This document shows, piece after piece, positions 1-10,000 of a stretch of DNA of 13,464 nt; positions within the stretch are counted from its first letter, which is position 1; each line of letters opens with the position of its first letter. The notes beneath the pieces were generated by a model, which was not told the origin of the DNA, made no database searches, and saw only the letters and a list, made by a program, of their open reading frames with translations. A program made the position numbers and the translations under genes. The stretch comes from Phoronis ovalis (lineage: Eukaryota > Phoronida > Phoronidae), in assembly GCA_028565635.1 (NCBI GenBank), contig JAOXYB010038017.1, positions 1-13,464 of the forward strand. Direction: 5' to 3'.

Positions 1-40
1 TCACATTCCCTTCTTGAGATAGCTCGATAACAGTGAATCT

Positions 41-64
41 GACGCGGCGGCGGACGCGGCGGTT
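41..64. repeat. GC-rich 12-bp imperfect direct repeat
   Basis: GACGCGGCGGCG is followed directly by GACGCGGCGGTT, so the unit is duplicated with two differences at its end. It is strikingly GC- and CpG-rich beside AT-rich intron. It may be part of a repeat whose body lies outside the window. Confidence 0.55.
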
Positions 65-80
65 ACAGAGTAAATCCTAA

Positions 81-107
81 GTACCTCCAGCCTACTGCTG
101 GGGGTAC
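81..107. repeat. Hairpin, 11-bp stem with 5-base loop
   Basis: GTACCTCCAGC and GCTGGGGGTAC pair over eleven positions (one is a T-G wobble) around the loop CTACT. It lies just beyond the GC-rich direct repeat and could be the end structure of a mobile element. No function is assigned. Confidence 0.5.
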
Positions 108-220
108 AATTAAAGCACCACCACAATTCTGCTTGTAAGAAACTATTATTCTTTTAAGAACTCAAGATGCAAAAAAAACCTGTTATTTGACTATAACTTT
201 CTTTATAAATTTTCATAATC

Positions 221-776
221 AAAATGAAGAGATAGGCATATAAAGTATACATATTTTAAAAGGTTATACTTCAGTGTTAATGAATCCAAAGGCAAAAGGT
301 TGAAAATAACTCTTGTGATCGGATAAACGTCCATTTTGGGCAGAATTTTTTTTTTTCGAATTTTAATATTTGGAAAAATTTAAATCAAAAACCCTTGCAC
401 CAACAAAGCTGAAACTCAGTAGCAAAAGTTATCTTAATATATAGGTCAACAAAAACATATCCTAAATTTCTAAAATTGTGCTTACTATAAAAGTTATGAA
501 TTTTGAAAGTTTAAAGGTCAGGATTTTTTTGATTTTGAACTGATCCTAAAAAAACTTTTAAACAAAGCAAACTTTTAAAAATCTGAGACGCCTTTTTGTA
601 GAATAGATATATATGTGTAGCTCATCTGTGCAAAGTTTAAATTTGTAGTTACAGTCCCTAAAATGGCTTTTATAAGGTCATGTGATCAATAATTCAAATT
701 ATTTAACCTCGGGAGTATTTGGAGTATTAACTTTTTAATGTGTAAAATGATTTTTATATGTCTATCTCTTCATTTT
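221..776. mobile_element. Possible MITE with terminal inverted repeats (intron 12)
   Basis: Positions 221-241 (AAAATGAAGAGATAGGCATA...) recur in reverse complement at 756-776 with one mismatch in 21. Similarity continues inwards more weakly, as ATTTTAAAAGG-TTATACTTC on the left against CATTAAAAAGTTAATACTCC on the right. The 556-bp interval has no coding potential. No target duplication was recognised, so the outer limits are uncertain. Confidence 0.45.
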
Positions 777-915
777 AGTTAAGTACTAAAACATAGGTTG
801 AATTACATACACACCTCTTTGTATCTTGAGCCCTTAAAAACATGAACAATAAAAATATCTTGACCCCTTAAGAAGTTCTAACAATGAAGGTCATTTAACT
901 TGTAGACAAACTTAC

Positions 916-1027
916 CGAGATTTTTGAGAGTTGTTACGGTTTTGTCTCTTATATTTGTATCCTTACAGTCAAATGCGCAGAATGTTCCAACTCCTCGAAT
1001 GTTTGAAATGTCTTCTGGGTATTTAGT
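916..1027 (-). CDS. ABAT: ABAT coding exon 12 (last exon in window)
   Basis: Encodes [20 protein letters not shown] and on to TLKNL plus one base of a Gly codon, matching human RYPQFISRVRGRGTFCSFD..NKG. Acceptor TTTTCAG|ACT, donor CTCG|GTAAGT (strong). Because the donor is good and the frame runs on, at least one more coding exon must follow, carrying the G-x-G...RFRP C-terminal segment. I could not find it in 1-915. Confidence 0.95.
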
Positions 1028-4000
1028 CTGAAAAGAACATGAACATATAGTGTCACAAATGGCATCTATCGTGGATACTACCATGAATAGCTTGGAATTT
1101 TTTGCTACTTTGAAACTAAAGTCTGAATAGTAATCACTAATAGCACAAGAACAACATTTTACCATAGACTATTTGCATGCACTTGAGGGCGCTACAGTCA
1201 AACCCTTTCAAAATCGGCATCCTTTAATTATACACAAAACTTGTTTTTTTATAAATCTGAATTTAGAAAGTTTAACTGGTAAAAATTTAACAAAATAAAA
1301 AATATTAATAATTATAGTTGTTTATGTATTGATATGTTTACAAAAAGAAGGGTATTTCATAGATCAAAGAACATAAGATTTTTTTTTCGGTTTTAGCTCA
1401 GCATGCGATGGATGCATTTTGTGAATGAATCGCGTGAACGAACGCAGAACTATGTTGTTGTTCATTCATAGAATGCGACATGCTGGGATCGTTTGGGTCT
1501 GAGACTGGTGGCTCCACTAAGTGCATGCAAATAGTCTATTAATAAATACAATTAAGACAGATACCTGTAACTCCATTAGTCCTTTCCTAAGTTCTTCCCC
1601 AGTTGTAATAACATTGTCAAGCAAGCCTTCTTCTTTAACTGTTTTAACAACACGTTCAAGCACTGTGATTTTGCTGGGATCTCCAATCCATGTGTTGAAA
1701 ATTCGTCCAGGCTACAATACAATGTAACCCATCTAACTGTTACTAACTAATGCTCGTTTCATAATGGATTATAAAGAATTGAGTTTTAGCGATAACTATG
1801 GGAAAAAACAAATAACCTCAAGAATAGCTACATCAAAGTAATGTGAATAAGTGCATCTTACATTTTCCAATCACACAATTTCTCACAAAAAAATGTTAAC
1901 AAGTCCATAACCCTATAGGTTAAGCCGCTTTAAATGTAAATTTTGAGGTTACGTGTGATGTCGTTTGATTTGTTTTCTAAATAGATATTGAAAATGAAAA
2001 AAAAAATGAAAACATGTAGTGTATCTACAGATGGCATTGCATGAATTATGACATGGTTAAGCAAATTAAGATATTATTGCATTAAGGTATTTATAGTATT
2101 TTCATTAGTTTGATATTTGGTAGACAGTACAGGAAGATCCGGTGCTGGGGGTGTACAAAGAACTTGGTGGGGATGCGATGACCCAGGTAAAATCCATAAT
2201 TCATGGTACAAATTGCTTTAAAAAAAAAAATTGATGTGGGTGTTTCGGTGGATGTTTTGTCATTTCTGAATCTATGGCAAAATTTTTATTTCTTTATCCA
2301 TTATGAAACAAATAATAATGGTTTACTACTTGTTACATTCTACATGTCAGTCAGTGGCTTATATGGCATTAGGAACCAAGTGCAACCATAGTTACTACTG
2401 TATAGGCTGAATAAAATGTATTCAGACTGCACTGAAAATCGGGAGAAGGCATGAGACATGATTATCTTTATTTGTGACGGAACAAAATTTTCCACGAAGG
2501 GTTATAGTCTATTTACTAGAAGGCAATATGTTACTGTTGAGGTGGATAGAAAATAAATTGTATCCTTATGCCAACTTCTATGATAAATATCTGTTATGAT
2601 TTCAAAGCAGAGCAATGAACAGTACCAAAGAAAACAAATACTGTCATCCAGAATTTACGAGTCTTCAACTGGACACTGGAGATAATTTTTCGAAGTGAAA
2701 TTTATATACATCTTGCTAAAAACCACTTTCTAAAAATCATTTCAAACTGGTATAAAGATGCACCTGGAGTTGGTTTTAGGTTGAAAATAACATACAATAT
2801 GCTCTGCATTAAGCTGGGCAAAAACCACCAAGCGATATATTATATGTCACTAATGTACATATAGTAGCTGGTTGCTCGGTTTTAATTCTTGAAGCTACAT
2901 TTAATGAACATGATCTGTACAGGTTACAAAAGTTACCTCTTTCATTCTGAACTCCTTCTTGTAGTAAAATCCTCCTGACAACATTTTCTTACTGAATGTC
3001 ACTATATCAGGAGACTCATCCAAGCCCCAGTGCTCGTGGGCCCAGAACTTTCCTGTTGGACCACCACCTGTTTGGACTTCATCAACAATGAACGCAATGC
3101 GGTTCTGCAGAAACAAAACTGGATATGACATTCTTTATCATGCATAAAATCCACATTGTCACACTGTTTATTGACTATAAATGAAAGTCGTCTGGATATA
3201 GTGGCCAATGTGGTCGTAATTAATCAAACATTACAATATTCCTTTAACATGTAACACTTATAAAAGCCAATGAATTTACTGTTAACAGTAGTAAGTAATC
3301 ATTGTAAAATTATGAGAATGATTTTACCGAATTCTACAAGTGTGCTAGTTATACCTCTTTGCAGATCTTCTGGAGTGATTGAAAGTATTCTGGACTGGCA
3401 TGATTGTCGCCTCCTTCTGACTGGATAGGTTCAATAATAAGAGCTGCAGCAGGTTTGCCCTTAGCACTATATTTGGATATCAATTCCCGTACCTGTAAAA
3501 ATTATACAGTAAAAAATACTTGTTTTTCTCTCGATGAACATTCATATTACAAGTCAACATATTAACTGGATATCTATTCATTGGTATTGCAAGCACAGAT
3601 ATTATTGACAGGCATGGTTTGTACTAATGGATGTCAGCTAAACACGACACATTCGTCACCATGACATTAGTGAAACATATGTACTTTGACAGGGTAGTAT
3701 GCAATTTTTTCCAAGCTTGCAAACAGTATTTGGAAGCAGTGTTTATCAGTATTTAATTCACTCCTAGGTTAATACATCCATGATAATTAATTACCTGTTC
3801 AAGACTTTTTTGTTCTTCCTTGGCATTTTCCTCTTTGAATTCCTCCAGCGGGTATTTCAAAAGTGGAAAGTTAGCAGTTGGCCAATCCATTACTGGCTGG
3901 TCAAGCTTGATGTGCCACTTTGTGTGTGTGCAAGAAGCCACACCTAAAAAGAAACGTATAATTAACTAAAAAAAGAAACGTATAATTAAACTCTATAGTC

Positions 4001-7000
4001 AAACAGGTTATTAGTTTTATGTCTTTTCTCCCTTAAAACGATATTTTAAGAAAATTATGCAAAATTAACTTCAAACAAGAACAAGTCATTTTTTGCAGAA
4101 TTTAATTTGAACTAGGCACCGTTTTACTAGCATTTTAATAGATTACGCAAAATAATTTTATATAGTTGATGGTAATATTATTGCAACATTTTTTAAGGCT
4201 TGATTAGCTGTCATAAATGTGTTTTTTCGTCCATTTATTATTAAAACATTTTTAAGGCCATATCAGGTGGGTTTACAGAATAATGAATATCATTTGCTAA
4301 TTTTGTTATACATAGTTTGGTACCTAAAGTTCTTCCATGCAGACCACCAACAAAAGAAATCACGGAGTATGGAGTGCTGCCTGGTGACTGGTTCATAACA
4401 CAGGACTCCATCTCTTCCTGACTGATTTCTCCAGTACGATTCTGAAAACAATCAAAATGCATCACTCAGTTTCTTTATAATTATAGAATTAATGACTGCT
4501 TTGACATCCTGCATACTACTTACAATATATATAACAATTAGCGTAAAGCCCTGGATTTCCACGCAGATACAAAGCAAACTGACGGATAAATATAATTAAC
4601 TGAACTTAAGAATTTGAGTTCAATATATAGTGTGCTTTATGGAATTTACTTTCAGAATATCTGAAGTCCTAAGAATACAGATTTTCATTTAACATTTTAT
4701 GGATATAGAAGTCATGCCTTGTAGCAGCAGCACACCTGTGTATAATGAGTGTGCAGAGATTGACATCAGTCCTAACAGTCATTAACTGGAAATTATAACT
4801 TTATTGTGGTTGTACTAATACACAGTTTCTTCAATAAACTGAGGTCTTAAGTACTTAGGCATACACTATTAAACCCTCACATATGTCTATGTGGTATATT
4901 TGTTTGTATGTTATATTTGCTAAAATGGGTTACATATGTTAATATTAATTCTAGAACCATTTTTTTTTTTCAATTAAATTCAAAGCAAAATTACGTAAGT
5001 TAGAGAAGCTACATTTTTTCTTTAAATTAAGCTTTCAGACAACATTTTTGAAATATTTGATATTTATTTAAATTATCAATAATTAAACAGAGCCGACTAG
5101 TGTTAGTCTAGTGTACAAGAAGAGAAATGGTAGTTGTCTTCATTTCTTGTGTTCCATATTGTGACGATATTAAATAAATAAGTTTAGCTATTGGATGTAC
5201 CGAACATGATTTGCTTTTGGTTCAATACTGACCCTGTACCAAGCCCATGCTGCTTTAAAGGCAAATTCATTAGCACACGAGCCACAACCCAGAGTGACCA
5301 CTTCACTGAGTCCTGTAGGGGCAATCTGAAAGTAACAATTAATAATAACAGAACCATGTTTTCACTTGTTATTACTACAACTTTTACAAATAAACTAGCA
5401 AATAAGGTCATAGAATACTTTATTTTAATCAATAAATATGCAACTGCTATCAATAACATACTTCTCAGTTTAGACAATTATGTTAAAATTAATTTGAAAA
5501 AAAAGTATTTTTAAAAAGGCTGACAAATTGAACTAATTTATATATATGAAGTGTTGACTTGAAACCTGTCAGGAAAAACAAACTCTATGAATTAGTATAT
5601 GTTACAATAGAGATATACAGGTGTCATCATTCCTCTTTGCATGAAAGGTAAAAAAAATCCCTGTGAACGGTTGATTTATTGCTTAGACCATCATGGTTGC
5701 TTTTTATTTTAATGACGAATAGGTACCATTATTATTATTTTTATGGCTTCCAGGTCTATCTAACCAACATAGACTCGAACCATCAATCCACACTCACACA
5801 CGTGTTTCCTACAATTTGAACCCTGCTCGTCGAACCGTCGTTTCCGTAGACTCGCACAAGTTGCCAGGAACTCATACAGATTTATGGAGACTCGGACGTG
5901 CTATTCAACATATGTTCGAGTCTCCAAAAACCTGTACGAGTTTCTGACAACTTGTGCAAGTCTACGTAAAAGATGACTCGAGAGGCAGGAATTTAGGTGA
6001 GAAACCCGGAAAAAGGGTTTGAATGGTAGGAAACAGGCGTGCGAGTGCAGATTGACGGTTCAAGTCTAAGCTGGTTAGGTAGGCCTGGCTGCTAACAGCA
6101 ATGTTGGAAGATATTGTTCTTGCATCGGTTCTTTCTTTTTTTTCTTCAGTAAATTTTGTCCGAAACTTTTCTCTGGACAGGTCAGATTTAAACAAAATTT
6201 TGTCAAAATGTTCCTATGCATCTGAACAGGAAAACATTTGATTATGAAGATTGGCAGTCACTTCAAAAGCCTATTCTTTGGTAACTTGAAAAGTACTGAG
6301 AAATTTGGGGGTCATCTTGAATCTAAAATGGCTGTCAAAAACTTTGTGTTGGAAGCCATATACCGTGTCACCGGGTGACATTAAATCTATTTTTTCAAAT
6401 TGTCGCCTTGATAAATATAGTTGTGCCTTTAAATATCATTAAGTGATCAAAATTATTTTCTTTTTTAACTTATCACCTCAAGGGTGAGGAGTCATTGCAG
6501 ACTCATACACCGTGCTCCATGTGGCCATCTTCTTAGCCATGGTGCTTGTCAGGTTTTCTACAATATATGCACGATGTTCAGTCTCTTAAGTGTATGCCTT
6601 CATTATATAAGTGCAAGAAAATGTTCATGTTGCACAAAATAATTAAAGTTCATTGTCCTTTTAAGGCCATTTTCAGGCAATCAGCATTCGTGAAAATTGT
6701 CACTTCTTCATGGCAAAGCAGAAGATTGTCGCAGTCCATATGCAATTGATTGTGGAGAAACGGCTCAATTATTAGTTATTTTATCAGCTTTTCTCATTTT
6801 CAGCATTTGGTTAGAACACAGCATTACTGCACCTTCAACAAATAAAACATTAATATAGAAACTGTTTATCTACAAGACTTCTGACTGCAGAAGTCTGTGA
6901 GATTAATATTCGTGTTCAAGACCAAGTGCTTGAACACGAATACTTCATCCAGTTACAGAGTTAAGAAACAAGTTAGACCACTTGTCAGAGAAATACTTAC

Positions 7001-10000
7001 TGATAAAAGGGCATTTTGCAGTTTTCGTCCAAAATCTTCAGGTGGGAAAAAACCTAAGGCAGGTCTATTGGCCAGTGCCATCTAAAATACAAAAGATGGA
7101 TAAATATACAATTTATTTTGCTATGAACTGTGAAATAGTCAACAAATAGTAGTTGCATGTACCAATGCTGAATCTCAGCAAAACTAATATAACTAATTCT
7201 CTGGATCCTTATCAATACGAAAATATTCTGTCCTGCTCGTGCATGTGTTCCAATTAATATAAAACACTAACATTTATTAGGCCGGCATATAGTATCTCGA
7301 TCATGAAGTTTCTTGCTCCATTAGAACTAGGATATATATAAAACTCAGATGGAAGTGTTAAGTTGACAATAAAAAGCTGTTTGGCAGAAATTGTATTTTT
7401 GTAATTTAGTGATTTAAGAAACGTTTTACATGCCACTTACAAACAAGAAGGGCCTTTTAGCAAAGGCCAGGTTGTGCAATCACACATATATGGTTGGCCT
7501 TTTGACCTTATAGGATTGTCTTAGAATTTAGGCAGTAGTAAAGTTTAGTAAAGGCATGCATACAGCATATAAAAAGATTATTCCGGTATGAAATTTGAAT
7601 GACTTTTAATGCCCTTTTAACTTCATATTTTAATTTTGCAGCAAATTTTAATAATTTGATCTTAAATTATGACCTCAAATTGACTCCATACCTCTGAGTG
7701 ATCTTAACATTATATAAAAACCTTATTTTTTCAAGTTACATGCTCTTCTGAAATTCTAACTTTTTTACAGCCCTCTGAATGAACTTTTGACCTCAATGAC
7801 AACTTGTGTAGCCTCTAAATGACATTTTAACTTTTTTAAACTTTCCAACACCAAATGACTTGTAAATGACATTAAAACATCATTTTTGGAAGTTTCATGC
7901 AATTTTGACCTCAACATCAACTCAACCTACCCCAGGGATGTCACATGTCTTACCACAATCTTGCAACACCAGTTGTTCTTGAACTATACTCTATATTGTC
8001 ATGTGGGAAATAGCCGAAAAACTGCTAAAAACGAAAATCTGACCTTTTGGCCCTCAGAGACTGCAAAAATCATCAAAATGACCTTTATATAACCTCATAC
8101 AATTATTTTTAACCTTTTTTTGAACCAATTTTAGAAATTTGACCTACTGACCTCAATTTGACTCCTGGCCTTATTTTGCACGCCCCTCTCCCCACTGAGC
8201 CTACACCTTAAGTTTAGCTTTCGTAGCTCAAAGTGTTTCCGAGTGCGGCAGTTTGAAAATTGGAAAAAAAAATCTCAATTTTAAACCTGCTGTGCAACAG
8301 GGAACCAAACTTTAGTTGTTTTTTTTATAGTAGCATTATTCTTTAATAATATATCTCTGAAATACTAGCCAGTAATTGATAGACGTAACAAACACTTACA
8401 AGATTATGTGGATCTTTCAATGCCTTTAAGACAGCGGGGTGATTGTAGCCTGAAAATAGTATCAAATTGACATGCAAGAATATATGATACTAGAAACTGT
8501 ACGTATATAGCTTTAGACATATTAAGGTATTAAACTACATTTTTTAAAAGTACACATTTCTCAAACAGAATGATGTTATATACCTCTTAAATGACTAGCA
8601 ATATCTTAATGTTGAATCAAACTGTGTTTATTTTATTTACTAAGTACAAAAAAAAATATTCTCACCAAGTGGCAAGGATGAGATTTGCATAAATAAATCT
8701 AGGAGAATATTGCCATCGACATCAACCAGGTAGTTTCCACTGCATCTTTGATAGTCAACAAAAAGTTGAACAGCATTGGCATTCTACAAAAATAGTGTTT
8801 TGTTTACATAAGAAATAAACAAGTACTATAATTCAATAAAGTTAAGCATTTGTCGAATAAAAACGTAGTGCATTATAAAGTTTACTGTCACCCGTGATGG
8901 CGACATCTGGTGAGGGGAAAACTGTCTGATATGATTAGTTAAAAGATGGTCAAAGATAATATAGACATAACTGAATAACTCTACTTACCACTCTTAAATG
9001 TCAAAGGGAGGTTGTACTACATTGCATATGCATGTAAAAATCCCTCATAGGATATGTAATAGTCCCAGATTGTCACAAGTGTGAAGTGATATTAATGTTT
9101 GATGAATTTACAAAATGTGTTTACAGTTATTTTATTTATTAAAAAAAAGCTTTCCTTACTGTAAAATGTATTTTAGGCTTTTTATTCAAATACAATTTTT
9201 CCTACTTTACCTGGAACTCATTAAGTTCACTAATAAGTTGATTAGTTCTTGGCCCTGGAATTTGCGTCTGCACGTAAGGTCCAGTGTACAGTTCAAAATC
9301 ACTAGGGGGCGCCTTTTCCTCAAGAAATTCATAAGCTGGCAAGGTATTAACCGGGCGTGGTGCACGTATTCCCACCATTGTCTTTGCAGCATTAGCTTGG
9401 ATTCGGCCACTTGTCACAGGTGTGGCAAAGGTGGCATCGTAACGCGCTGAAACTTTTCCTGTAAAATTTAAAAAATATTGAAAATCCCGCAAAATGCCAA
9501 TATTTAACATGAATACTCAAACCTCCTATATACTTTTTTTCCGTATACAACGCACGAATAAAATTCTGTGTTTCTTTAAAAGTATCAATGATTTTGAAGT
9601 GAAGCTTGTTAAATTGTGATCTGCAAATTTAAAGTACGTAGTATACATGTACTTTTGCGACTACGCAGTAAATTGATTAGCCTGATAAGTGCTGGAGCGA
9701 GGCCAATTCTTTTCCAGTTTTCACCACTAGGGGGATTCGAGTCAAAGATCAATATTCGTGGACAATCCGGAAGCAATCCCGGGGCAATCTTTGATTATCT
9801 AAGGCGTTAAACAGATTTCCTAACAGATTTGCTTAAAATTAAAATCTTCACATATTAAAAATAACCACTGGGCACGCATTAATGGAAATGCCCATGTTTT
9901 TATCACTTTTTAAATACTTTTTTTCAAATCACTTGTGGAGAAACATATATATGTCGCATAAAGCGCCTTTGAATCAAACTGTTACCATGGAAATATAAAT

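Larger units (their letters stand above)
1..915 (-). other. Intron 12 of ABAT (partial)
   Basis: Non-coding 3' part of the gene as far as seen. It starts at the exon 12 donor (915) and runs off the left edge. No RFRP-type C-terminal ABAT coding and no acceptor leading into it were found. It contains a GC-rich patch and hairpin at 41-107, a possible inverted-repeat element at 221-776, and otherwise AT-rich sequence with homopolymer runs. Confidence 0.75.
5326..7000 (-). other. Intron 5 of ABAT
   Basis: The largest intron, 1675 bp. It contains the foldback element at about 5746-6093, a short perfect palindrome TGTCACC-G-GGTGACA at 6366-6380, and a 14-bp inverted repeat at 6907-6942 close to the exon 5 donor. 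The rest is AT-rich and without recognised features. Confidence 0.9.

Noticed and set aside
1-130. Possible last ABAT exon on the minus strand at the left edge
   Set aside because: The frames there do not match the conserved ABAT C-terminus (no G-x-G, no RFRP), so the similarity is not convincing.
5191-5514. 107-codon plus-strand open frame
   Set aside because: It overlaps ABAT exon 6 in antisense and then runs into low-complexity AT-rich intron; there is no independent support.
6056-6070. GGTTCAAGTCT, resembling a tRNA/SINE B box
   Set aside because: It is one arm of the foldback element and has an inverted copy at the other end. No A box or cloverleaf was seen at a suitable distance, so neither a tRNA nor a tRNA-derived SINE is supported.
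5962-6195. 77-codon minus-strand frame
   Set aside because: It is half inside the foldback element and half in flanking intron, with no homology recognised. The frame is a by-product of the inverted arm.
6479-6541. 20-codon minus-strand frame starting [13 protein letters not shown] with a good start context
   Set aside because: It is very short, sits within intron 5, and lacks splice sites that would join it to ABAT in frame; nothing supports translation.
6546-6749. 67-codon plus-strand frame
   Set aside because: It is antisense in intron 5 with no domain or splice context, and its length is within chance expectation.
7886-8092. 68-codon plus-strand frame
   Set aside because: It falls within the degenerate tandem repeat of intron 4 and has no recognisable protein features.
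9616-9810. 64-codon plus-strand frame and CACTAGGGGG word in intron 1
   Set aside because: No homology was recognised. The CACTAGGGGG word also occurs in ABAT exon 2 as ordinary coding sequence, so the shared word is probably coincidence.
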